From an uncultured Nitrospira sp. (GTDB lineage: Bacteria; Nitrospirota; Nitrospiria; Nitrospirales; Nitrospiraceae), in contig CAMLHQ010000026.1 in assembly GCA_946479785.1 (NCBI GenBank), forward strand, positions 1 through 37,814: a stretch of 37,814 bases of DNA. Reading direction: 5' to 3'. This document shows positions 15,782 through 23,439 of the stretch, in pieces. The notes under the pieces were generated by a model, which saw nothing but the letters and a program-made list of their open reading frames with translations, was not told the origin of the DNA and searched no databases. The translations under genes and the position numbers were made by a program. Positions within the stretch are counted from its first letter, which is position 1, and every line of letters starts with the position of its first letter.

Positions 15782-16651
15782 ATGAACGGTTCTACTACTC
15801 AACGTGCCCCACTCATCATTCCCCTTTCCCTCGTCTCCCGGCTCATGCGCCTCTACGACTATCCACATCCTCAGAAAAGAGGGCGCGTCATTCGCGGGTA
15901 CGATCGACCCCACGCGGTCCGGACCGCCCGCATGAGCGCGGCCGTCGCCTCTGCGCTGGGTCATGGAAAAGAGCGGGTTCGCCAATATCAGATTGCCTGT
16001 CTCCTGCATGACTTGGGCCGAGCGGGACTCGATCGACAACTTTTCGGGAAGATATGGTCCTGGGCGAAGGCTCATGGTATTCCGACCAGGCCGCGTGAAT
16101 GGCGTGCCATACATCCGGACACGACGTATGGACGCGAGACGGAAGCGTTCATCATGCACTACCGACATGCGCTCGAAATCGATGGCATCACGATCACCCC
16201 TTGGGCAAAGGAACAGGTTGAAATGCGGCTCGGCTATGCGCGCCGGCTGGCGCGGCGGCTGCGAGCCGTTCGGTCCTCGATCAAGAAGCTGGGGGTGCGG
16301 TGGGAGCCGTGGATGCAGCTCGTGATGCTCTACTATTACTATCCGGAAAAGCTGGCCGGCGCGAAACCGTGGGTGAAGCAACTCGCGGAGATTCTGGTCG
16401 CCTGCGAGCAGTTCGAAGCCTATAGCAATCAACGCCGGGGTCGCGATTACTATGTACGGAAGAAGGAAACAATTGTGGAAGCCTTTGCCTATCTGGAAAA
16501 ATTGCGACAGGAAGGCATCTTGAGCCGTGACGTCATGAGCGCGCTGGAACGTCTGGCGGCTCGAGGCGAATTCGATGAGATCATTGCCGAAGCCCGCGGC
16601 CATCGTCTCACGTCCAAAGAGCGCGCTCTCCTTCGTCGAATGGAGTCATGA
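15782..16651 (+). CDS. HD-domain phosphohydrolase-like protein
   Basis: The start chosen is ATG at 15782 (289 residues); the frame continues upstream, but that part shows no conserved features and overlaps the divergent gene's start. The metal-binding pattern of the HD superfamily is present: His44 in RPHAVRTAR and His76-Asp77 in CLLHDLGRAG, with a later conserved-looking YYYPEKL (about 181-187), which resembles the HHE/HHP turn in HD-GYP proteins. No GYP motif is seen, so cyclic-di-GMP hydrolysis should not be assumed. The ribosome site is weak. Its stop overlaps the yjbQ-like start by four bases, so the two are translated together. Confidence 0.72.
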   Translation: MNGSTTQRAPLIIPLSLVSRLMRLYDYPHPQKRGRVIRGYDRPHAVRTARMSAAVASALGHGKERVRQYQIACLLHDLGRAGLDRQLFGKIWSWAKAHGIPTRPREWRAIHPDTTYGRETEAFIMHYRHALEIDGITITPWAKEQVEMRLGYARRLARRLRAVRSSIKKLGVRWEPWMQLVMLYYYYPEKLAGAKPWVKQLAEILVACEQFEAYSNQRRGRDYYVRKKETIVEAFAYLEKLRQEGILSRDVMSALERLAARGEFDEIIAEARGHRLTSKERALLRRMES

Positions 16652-17076
16652 CCATGGCCGTGAAAACCGTTCCCCTCCGGATCGATATGGGCGGAGGAAC
16701 GCAAATCGAAAACGTGACCAAGCTGGTGCAGGACGCGCTGGCCGGCGCGAAGCTGACCGCCGGGATCGTAACGGTCTTCGTGAAGCACACGACTGCCTCT
16801 ATAATGGTGATCGAGGACGAGCCCGGCATCAGGGCCGATACCAAAACCTTTTGGGATCGGGCCGTGCCGGCCGATCCGACCTGGCAACACAACATAAGAA
16901 ATTCCGGAGAAGATAACGGCCACAGTCATTTACGGGGGCAACTGCAAGGCCCTTCCGTGATCATTCCCTTTGCCAGCGGCGCCTTGACGCTCGGAACCTG
17001 GCAACAGATCGTTCTCATCGATTTCGACACCAGGGCGCGCACCCGCGAACTCATCATCCAGATTATGGGAGAGTAG
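16648..17076 (+). CDS. yjbQ: YjbQ/UPF0047 family protein
   Basis: The protein has 142 residues (or 140 from the ATG at 16654) and is full length for the family. The HTTA block near residue 47, DNGHSHLR (about 89-96) and the signature SGALTLGTWQQIVLIDFD near the C-terminus identify it as UPF0047. E. coli YjbQ has weak thiamine-phosphate synthase activity; the physiological role is not settled. It overlaps the HD gene by four bases and precedes the protease gene by a few bases, so these three form an operon. Confidence 0.85.
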   Translation: MTMAVKTVPLRIDMGGGTQIENVTKLVQDALAGAKLTAGIVTVFVKHTTASIMVIEDEPGIRADTKTFWDRAVPADPTWQHNIRNSGEDNGHSHLRGQLQGPSVIIPFASGALTLGTWQQIVLIDFDTRARTRELIIQIMGE

Positions 17077-17081
17077 GATTG

Positions 17082-18212
17082 ATGGCGGGACGCGTCATGC
17101 TGTTCGTCGTCCATGCCGCCGCGGGACTTTCCCTGCTTGGCATGAGCGGGATGGCTCCTGCCGCCGAATGGGGTAAGCCGCTCGGGCCGGCTTATGAAGG
17201 GCCGGAAGTACGGCCTCGTCCGGTCACGCCTCCTCCACAGGAGCTCGGTGCGGATGAGCGGGCCACGATGGCCGTATTCGATAAGGTCTCTCGCTCCGTA
17301 GCCTTTATTTCGAATACCGCCATCCAACGCGATTTCTGGTCACTGGATATGATGGAGGTTCCGCAGGGCTCCGGCTCGGGCTTTGTGTGGAACAAGCAAG
17401 GGCACATCGTCACGAACTTCCATGTGATCTACGGGGCCAACTCGATCAAAGTGACATTGGGCGAACGGTCGGAGTACAAGGCGGCGGTGATCGGAGTCGA
17501 TCCCGATCATGATCTGGCGGTGTTGCAAATTCAGGCGCCTGAGGAAGTCTTATGGCCTGTGACGGTGGGCACCTCGCAGGATTTGCGTGTTGGACAAAAA
17601 GTGTTGGCGATCGGCAATCCGTTCGGACTCGACCATACACTGACGACCGGTGTCGTGAGCGCGTTGGGGCGGACGATCAAGTCGCTGTCGAATCGAACGA
17701 TCGAAGGCGTGATCCAGACCGATGCCGCCATCAATCCTGGAAATTCAGGTGGTCCTCTGCTCGACGGGACAGGACGAGTGATCGGTGTCAACACGCAGAT
17801 CATCAGCCCAAGCGGTGCATTCGCCGGGATCGGCTTCGCCGTGCCGATGGATACAGTCAATCGAATCGTTCCGGAACTGATCAAGCACGGCAAACTGATT
17901 CGGCCGGGCTTAGGCCTGTCGCTCGTACCCGATGTCATGGTCAAGCGTTGGGGGATCAAGGGCGTGGTCATCGGAAAGGTTTGGCGAGGGGGCTCGGCAG
18001 ATAGAGCCGGCCTCAAAGGGGCGCGGGAAATTGTGAACGGCCGCGTGGAACTTGGGGATGTGATCGTGGCGGTAGCCGGCAAGTCTGTGGCCACGATCGA
18101 CGATCTCATGGATGTCATGGAAGAGCATCGAGTCGGCGATCAAGTGACCGTGGAAATTCTGCGTGGAAATCGACGTGAAAAGGTTCCTGTCACGCTCCAG
18201 GCGGTGAATTAG
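17082..18212 (+). CDS. HtrA/DegP-like periplasmic serine protease with one PDZ domain
   Basis: With ATG at 17082 (GGAGAGTAGGA just upstream; a TTG at 17079 is possible) the protein has 376 residues. A signal peptide ends near APAA (about 26-28). The S1C trypsin fold carries His114 (NFHVI), Asp144 (DHDLAVL) and Ser222 (PGNSGGP). One C-terminal PDZ domain (about 285-375) contains AGLKGAREI and LGDVIVAVAGKSV. Such proteases degrade misfolded envelope proteins and are activated through PDZ binding. It is 143 bp upstream of the proteasome operon on the same strand, placing envelope and cytoplasmic proteolysis side by side. The His-loop has Phe where NAHVV is common, which is tolerated in the family. 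Confidence 0.9.
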   Translation: MAGRVMLFVVHAAAGLSLLGMSGMAPAAEWGKPLGPAYEGPEVRPRPVTPPPQELGADERATMAVFDKVSRSVAFISNTAIQRDFWSLDMMEVPQGSGSGFVWNKQGHIVTNFHVIYGANSIKVTLGERSEYKAAVIGVDPDHDLAVLQIQAPEEVLWPVTVGTSQDLRVGQKVLAIGNPFGLDHTLTTGVVSALGRTIKSLSNRTIEGVIQTDAAINPGNSGGPLLDGTGRVIGVNTQIISPSGAFAGIGFAVPMDTVNRIVPELIKHGKLIRPGLGLSLVPDVMVKRWGIKGVVIGKVWRGGSADRAGLKGAREIVNGRVELGDVIVAVAGKSVATIDDLMDVMEEHRVGDQVTVEILRGNRREKVPVTLQAVN

Positions 18213-18355
18213 CTGGAATTTGACGGACTGCCAACGGCCTTCTCGCATCGCCCATAGCTCGACGCTACCGACTCGTTCCTTCGCTCGCCGGTAGGAGGCA
18301 ATCCCCAATCGCTCTATGGTAGGATCATCCATCTGTTTTGCGTGGAGGACTATCG

Positions 18356-20095
18356 ATGAGCGACCGCCGTTCCCCCGATCCCCCTCATCAAGAGCTGAAA
18401 AGCAAGAGCGATGAACCGTCACCAAAGACCGGCTCCGATCCACTCGAACTGATCGAGCAATGCCTTGCCCTCTTCCCCGAGTCAGACCCTCGGCAGAAGC
18501 TGCTGTATAAGCTGCGTCATGCCGTGATACTGGCTCAAGCCGCCAATCAACAGCGTGAAGTCGAATTCAAAAAGGTCAGCGAGGTGGTGGCAAAGCTGAC
18601 GGCGCCGGCTAATCGTATCGGCACGTTGCTCGAGCTGCCCGCGGAAGGGTTGGCGCGTATTGTGGTGGGCGGAGCCGAGTACTACGCCAATATCGATCCA
18701 CGCGTTCAGGCGGCTGATCTTAAGATCGGGACACAGATCCTGGTGAATGAAGCCTATGCGGTGATCAAGACGCTCGGTTACGATGCCAATGGACCGGTCC
18801 TGAAAGTAGCCGAGGCTTTGCCGGACGGTCGTTTGCGATTCGAACAGGAGATGGGCCGGCAGGTGCTCATACTTCAGCGGTCCAGCGATCTGGTTGGCAT
18901 CGACATCAAGGCCGGCGAGGAAGTACGCATTGAGCCCAGCCTCCATGTGGCCATTGAGCGCATGGAAGATCGCAAGGCACGCAGGCATCTGCTGGATGAA
19001 ACGCCCAAGATCACGTGGGATCAGATTGGCGGGCAGAAGGAGGCGATCGCCTCGATCCGCAAAGCCATCGAATATCCCTTGCTGCACAGCAAGACATTCG
19101 ACCGGTTCAAGTTCACCCAGCCCAAAGGGTTCTTACTGTACGGTCCTCCCGGTTGTGGAAAAACGTTGATCGGACAGGCGGCCGCGGCCAGTCTGTCGAA
19201 ACTCGTCAGTGAAGCGGACCAAGCCCAGGGGGCGTCCGAGTCCGGCAAACCACCCGTCACCTCCGGCACGTTCCTTCATGTAAAGGGCCCGGAGATTTTG
19301 AATATGTGGCTGGGTGAATCGGAGCGGATGGTGCGCGATCTGTTCGCCCAGGCACGCGCGCGCCGGAAAGACGGCGCGTTGCCCTTCATCTTCATCGACG
19401 AGGCCGAATCCGTTCTCGGTACCAGACGAGCCACCCGTTCCTTCAATATTTCGACCACGCTGGTCCCGATGTTTTGTTCTGAAATGGACGGGATTGAATC
19501 GTTGCGTGATGTGGTCATCATCCTGGCCTCGAACCGGCCTGACCTGATCGACCCCGCGGTGCTGCGGCCCGGCCGGATCGATCGCAAGATTAAAGTTGCG
19601 CGGCCCAATCGCGAGGCCTCAGCCGACATTCTCAAGGTCTATCTGACGAACGACCTACCGCTCGATGCGTCGGTGGTGGCGGAGGGAGGCGAGCAGGAGC
19701 ACGCGCTGGCGTCGCTGGTCGAGATGGTGATCGACGCCATTTTCAAAAAGGCCGATGAGAACCGATTGTTGTCGATCCGGCTCCGCAGCGGACAGAACAA
19801 GGTGTTGTACCGAAGCGACTTGGTCAGCGGGGCCATCTTGTCGTCGATCGTGCAACGGGCTAAGGAGAAGGCGATTGACCGCACGATTCAGGCCGGTGCA
19901 CCGGCTGGCTTGCTCGCGAAGGATTTGCTGGATGCGGTTACGGAGGAATTCCGCGAGGGAGAGATGCTACCGCCGGACGATGCCGCGGAAGAATGGCTGA
20001 AGCTGCTTGACCACCATCCGGAACAGGTCGTGGGCATCTCCTCGTTGCGGCGAGGGCGACAGGCGGAAGAGCGGCTGGTGAACCAAATTATCTAG
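18356..20095 (+). CDS. arc: Proteasomal ATPase ARC/Mpa
   Basis: The start is ATG at 18356 behind GGAGG; 579 residues, usual for ARC/Mpa. An N-terminal coiled coil (about 45-80) captures Pup in known homologues. OB-fold domains follow (about 85-215), then the AAA+ domain with Walker A GPPGCGKT (263-270), the pore loop NMWLGESE (Trp where Mpa has Phe or Tyr), Walker B FIFIDEAES (about 343-351) and arginine-finger region RPGRID. The C-terminal part resembles Mpa (VTEFREGEMLPPDDAAEEW), but the chain ends LVNQII and not the actinobacterial GQYL. The hexamer unfolds pupylated proteins and feeds them to the 20S barrel. It is the first gene of the proteasome operon. Confidence 0.94.
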   Translation: MSDRRSPDPPHQELKSKSDEPSPKTGSDPLELIEQCLALFPESDPRQKLLYKLRHAVILAQAANQQREVEFKKVSEVVAKLTAPANRIGTLLELPAEGLARIVVGGAEYYANIDPRVQAADLKIGTQILVNEAYAVIKTLGYDANGPVLKVAEALPDGRLRFEQEMGRQVLILQRSSDLVGIDIKAGEEVRIEPSLHVAIERMEDRKARRHLLDETPKITWDQIGGQKEAIASIRKAIEYPLLHSKTFDRFKFTQPKGFLLYGPPGCGKTLIGQAAAASLSKLVSEADQAQGASESGKPPVTSGTFLHVKGPEILNMWLGESERMVRDLFAQARARRKDGALPFIFIDEAESVLGTRRATRSFNISTTLVPMFCSEMDGIESLRDVVIILASNRPDLIDPAVLRPGRIDRKIKVARPNREASADILKVYLTNDLPLDASVVAEGGEQEHALASLVEMVIDAIFKKADENRLLSIRLRSGQNKVLYRSDLVSGAILSSIVQRAKEKAIDRTIQAGAPAGLLAKDLLDAVTEEFREGEMLPPDDAAEEWLKLLDHHPEQVVGISSLRRGRQAEERLVNQII

Positions 20096-20123
20096 CGGTG
20101 CACGGCTCTCTTGTGGAGAAAAT

Positions 20124-21653
20124 GTGACTCGGCTGTTTGGAATTGAAACGGAATATGGGATCACGCGGGACGATCTAGAGCAGGTCGATCCGGTCGTCGA
20201 GTCCATGGAACTCGTTCGCGCGCATTTGACGGCCTCGTTTGAGCGGCGCTGGGATTATGCAGGTGAAGATCCACACGAAGACGCGCGGGGATTCCGCGTG
20301 CCGGGTCTTGCGCAGGACAAAGAAGAGGACGAGTTCGCCAAGCTCGATGCACATCGGCCTTTTTCGTTTCATGAGATGAAAAGTGATCTCGTGCTGCCGA
20401 ACGGCGCGCGCTTTTACAACGACCATACCCATCCGGAATACTCCACTCCGGAATGCCGGACACTCAAAGACTTACTGGCGCAGGACCGTGCTGGAGAGAG
20501 AATCGCCCAACGGGCGGCTCATCGCCGGAACAAGAATCTCGGTGGCAGTCACGTGCAGCTCTACAAGAACAACACCGATTTTCACGGTCACAGCTACGGT
20601 TGCCATGACAACTATTTGGTTTCTCGGTCGATTCCGTTCCCTCAGCTCGTGACGGGACTTATCCCGTTTCTGGTCAGCCGGCAGGTCATTGCGGGCGCCG
20701 GTAAAGTCGGAATTGAGGCGCAAGAATCCGGCTTTGTTCCGGGAGCCTACCAGCTGTCCCAACGCGCGGACTTCATGGAGACGGACTTGAGTGTCGATAC
20801 GATGCACAATCGGCCGATTTTGAATACCCGCGACGAGCCCCATGCAGATCCAAAGAAATATCGCCGGCTCCACCTTATTATTGGCGATGCCAACATGTGC
20901 GAGTATGCCACTGCGCTGAAGCTCGGCATGACGCAATTGGTTTTGGAACTGATTGGCTGCGGCATGGCTCCCCCTCTTGAATTGGATCAGCCGGTCTCGG
21001 CGGTCAAACAGATTTCTCGCGACGCCGATCTGAAGGCGACGGTGCGGATGAAGGACGGTCGGCATGTGTCAGGCTTGGAAATCCAAGAGCAGTATTGTGA
21101 AGCGGCGCAGCGGACGTTGTCCGGGAAAGATCCGGAGACGGATTGGGTGCTACGAAACTGGGATGAGACGTTGCGGCTGCTTACTCGAGAACGACAACTT
21201 TTGATCGGCAAGCTCGATTGGGTCACAAAACAATGGCTGCTTGAGACGTTTATTCGGGAGGAGCGAATCGGCTGGGACGATCCCTGGCTGGCCAGTTTGG
21301 ATTTGGAATATCATAATGTGAATTCTGAACGAGGACTCTATCTGGGTCTCGAAGCGGAAGGAAAGGCCTGGCGTCTGACGACCGAGGCGGATGTCGAGCA
21401 GGCCCTGTCCGCCGGTCCAGCAGATACCCGCGGAGGACTTCGCGGGCTGTGTGTCCGACGCTTTCCCGACCAGATCAGAGGCATGCAGTGGGAGCGGATT
21501 CAGTTTTCCGGTGGGTTTCGGCCGAAGACGCTTGAGATGGGCGATCTCTTCGATCCAACTGAGGTGTCGGCTTGCTCAGATATTTTTGAGCGAGCAGCTT
21601 CCCCCGCCGAGGCGCTTGCAGCCTGGAACACAAGAAAGGACCTATCGTTATGA
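20124..21653 (+). CDS. dop: Pup deamidase/depupylase Dop
   Basis: The 509-residue protein belongs to the carboxylate-amine ligase-like Dop/PafA family. GIETEYGI (6-13) carries the Mg-binding glutamates, and Asp100 in NDHTHPEY is the expected catalytic Asp. An insertion at about residues 46-90 (DPHEDARGF to MKSDLVLPNGARFY) corresponds to the Dop loop, which PafA lacks, and IIGDANM is Dop-like where PafA has GDSNM. It converts the C-terminal Gln of Pup to Glu and later cleaves Pup from substrates. It lies 28 bp after arc, and its stop overlaps the pup start (ATGA). The order arc-dop-pup-prcB-prcA-pafA supports the assignment. Confidence 0.93.
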   Translation: MTRLFGIETEYGITRDDLEQVDPVVESMELVRAHLTASFERRWDYAGEDPHEDARGFRVPGLAQDKEEDEFAKLDAHRPFSFHEMKSDLVLPNGARFYNDHTHPEYSTPECRTLKDLLAQDRAGERIAQRAAHRRNKNLGGSHVQLYKNNTDFHGHSYGCHDNYLVSRSIPFPQLVTGLIPFLVSRQVIAGAGKVGIEAQESGFVPGAYQLSQRADFMETDLSVDTMHNRPILNTRDEPHADPKKYRRLHLIIGDANMCEYATALKLGMTQLVLELIGCGMAPPLELDQPVSAVKQISRDADLKATVRMKDGRHVSGLEIQEQYCEAAQRTLSGKDPETDWVLRNWDETLRLLTRERQLLIGKLDWVTKQWLLETFIREERIGWDDPWLASLDLEYHNVNSERGLYLGLEAEGKAWRLTTEADVEQALSAGPADTRGGLRGLCVRRFPDQIRGMQWERIQFSGGFRPKTLEMGDLFDPTEVSACSDIFERAASPAEALAAWNTRKDLSL

Positions 21654-21844
21654 TGTACCATGTGATGCCTGAACGGCGAGAAGGACCGGTCGATCCGATG
21701 CCGAAATCCCCGAGCCCATCGGACGAGGGCAGCGGGCCGCGCCGGCCGGAAACCGGTTCGCCGGACAAAGACAATTTAATGAAGCGTATGCGCAAGGTCG
21801 ATCCGAAACAGGCAGAGCGGTATCGGCAACGAACCGGACAGTAG
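21650..21844 (+). CDS. pup: Prokaryotic ubiquitin-like protein Pup (UBact type)
   Basis: The 64-residue, highly charged, low-hydrophobicity protein is expected to be disordered. It ends RTGQ, so like mycobacterial Pup it needs Dop to deamidate the final Gln before PafA can join it to lysines. The MPERRE start region and the C-terminal block NLMKRMRKVDPKQAERYRQ match the pattern of UBact, the Pup relative of Nitrospirae and other Gram-negative phyla. The first ATG (21650) overlaps the dop stop and has AAAGGA 9 bases upstream. An internal ATG at 21665 gives the shorter MPERRE form; the mature N-terminus is uncertain. The C-terminal helix should bind the ARC coiled coil. Confidence 0.93.
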   Translation: MMYHVMPERREGPVDPMPKSPSPSDEGSGPRRPETGSPDKDNLMKRMRKVDPKQAERYRQRTGQ

Positions 21845-21859
21845 AGCAAGGGTGACGAG

Positions 21860-22633
21860 ATGGGGATGCAGGGAGATTTCTTCCAGTTGTTAAAAGAGCA
21901 GGGCTATCAATTCGGTGCGGCTGGCGCTGCGGGCAATGGGCAGGAGTTCACCACGGCGACGACCATCTTGGCGTTCAAGTACCGCGATGGCGTATTGATC
22001 GCTGGAGATCGCCGCGCGACCGCTGGCAACATGGTGATGTACGATCGCACGGACAAGGTCTTGGAGATCGATCGCCACAGTGTGATGGCCATCGCCGGGG
22101 TACCGGCGACAGCCTATGAGATGGTGAGAATTCTCGAACATTCCTTCAAATACTACCGAAGGACGCAACTTCAAGAGTTGAGTTTCGAAGGCAAGCTGCG
22201 GGCGGTCTCAAAGCTGTTAAAGGAAAATGTGGCGGCCGCGCTGGCCGGCACAGGAGCCGTGGCACCGATTTTCGCAGGCTACGATTTCGAGCAAGAAACG
22301 GCCAAAATTTACTTTTACGACATTCTTGGAGCGGAGTTCGAGGGCGTGGAGTATGCCGTCTCAGGGTCCGGTTCCCCGACGATCAGAGGCATCCTCCACT
22401 ATCTGAATACATGGGGCGAACAGCCGCTCAGCGCCATGTCCGAGGAGCAGTCGGTGATTCAAGCGCTGCGTCTGCTGTCCAGTGCCGCAGAATTTGACAG
22501 CGCAACCGGCGGTGTGAACCGTGAGGCCAATCTCTATCCGGTGATCAAACTTATCACGGCAAGCGGAGTCAGAGCGATGCCGGATGCGCGGTTGAAACCG
22601 CTGTTCGAAGCCAAGGTCGTGCGCTATGTATGA
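21860..22633 (+). CDS. prcB: 20S proteasome beta subunit
   Basis: The 257-residue protein has an N-terminal propeptide of 33 residues followed by Thr34-Thr35-Ile36-Leu37. Thr34 aligns with the catalytic Thr1 of PrcB, Asp50 with Asp17 and Lys66 with Lys33, all present. AGDRRAT (48-54) and the SGSGSP and DSATGG blocks are family marks. The residue before Thr34 is Ala where Gly is usual at the processing site. It forms the inner, proteolytic rings. It begins 15 bases after pup and overlaps prcA by 8 bases, which favours equal output of the two subunits. Confidence 0.95.
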   Translation: MGMQGDFFQLLKEQGYQFGAAGAAGNGQEFTTATTILAFKYRDGVLIAGDRRATAGNMVMYDRTDKVLEIDRHSVMAIAGVPATAYEMVRILEHSFKYYRRTQLQELSFEGKLRAVSKLLKENVAAALAGTGAVAPIFAGYDFEQETAKIYFYDILGAEFEGVEYAVSGSGSPTIRGILHYLNTWGEQPLSAMSEEQSVIQALRLLSSAAEFDSATGGVNREANLYPVIKLITASGVRAMPDARLKPLFEAKVVRYV

Positions 22634-23435
22634 AGAGCCTTATAAGTGGGTCGAAGCGGTCGGCAACCGCCGACAGTATCTCGATGAACAATTTAAACAG
22701 GGCAGCCCGGTTGTGGCGCTCGCCTATGATGCGGGGATTCTGCTGCTCACGGTCAGCAAGGGGACGCCGAAAATCTACGAGATCTACGATCGGCTTGCGC
22801 TGGGTGGGATGGGGCATCCGGCTGATTTGGAAAAGCTGAGATTCAGCCTGTTGGAGATGGCGCACGTTGAGGGCTTCAACCGTTCGCCATCAGACGTCAC
22901 CGGAAGCCGGATGGTGAAGTACGGCATCGCTCCGCTGATCAAACAGGCGTTTGAAGAAGTCTTCAAAGCCCCCTTTATTGTAAAAATTTTGCTGGCTGAA
23001 CTGGGACAGAAGGCCGGCAAGGACACCTTTCTCGTCATTGACTACGACGGTACATTTGAAGAGGGCACTCATTGTGCGGTGCTTGCCGCGTCAAAATCGG
23101 TAGCACAGGACATGGAGACCTATCTTCGCCAACAATCGGCGGGGAGGTTATCGTTGGAGCAGGCGGTTAGGGCCGCGCTCCAAGCCTGGGCATTGGGTGA
23201 TCGATCACAGCGGAAGGCCATTGAAGAGACGGCCGAGGAAAGCCGGGACGCTGGAAAACCAGCAGCACTCGATTCGGCGTCTCTTTATGCCCATTTGCGT
23301 GAAACTGTGGCCGAGAAAACCATCGAATGCGCTGTGCTAGACCGCAATCAACCGGGACCGTCGAAGTACCGGACGTTGACGTCAGACGAATTTGGCCGGC
23401 TGCTTCCCATGGACATCAAGACCTCCTTCTCGTAA
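22626..23435 (+). CDS. prcA: 20S proteasome alpha subunit
   Basis: The 269-residue protein carries the alpha-subunit signature in the order known from PrcA: GSPVVALAYDAGILL (about 26-40), IYEIYDRLALGGMGH, SDVTGSRM (about 88-95) and the C-terminal IECAVLDRNQPGPSKYR. There is no catalytic Thr, as expected. The alpha rings gate the barrel and dock ARC. The extended, charged C-terminal region (about 195-225) has no special motif. Its start lies inside the prcB end, and its stop is four bases before pafA. Confidence 0.94.
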   Translation: MYEEPYKWVEAVGNRRQYLDEQFKQGSPVVALAYDAGILLLTVSKGTPKIYEIYDRLALGGMGHPADLEKLRFSLLEMAHVEGFNRSPSDVTGSRMVKYGIAPLIKQAFEEVFKAPFIVKILLAELGQKAGKDTFLVIDYDGTFEEGTHCAVLAASKSVAQDMETYLRQQSAGRLSLEQAVRAALQAWALGDRSQRKAIEETAEESRDAGKPAALDSASLYAHLRETVAEKTIECAVLDRNQPGPSKYRTLTSDEFGRLLPMDIKTSFS

Positions 23436-23439
23436 CACC

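Noticed and set aside
18265..18294. CTACCG/CGGTAG hairpin between the protease gene and arc as a terminator
   Set aside because: Short stem, 18-base loop and no T-tract; too weak to call.
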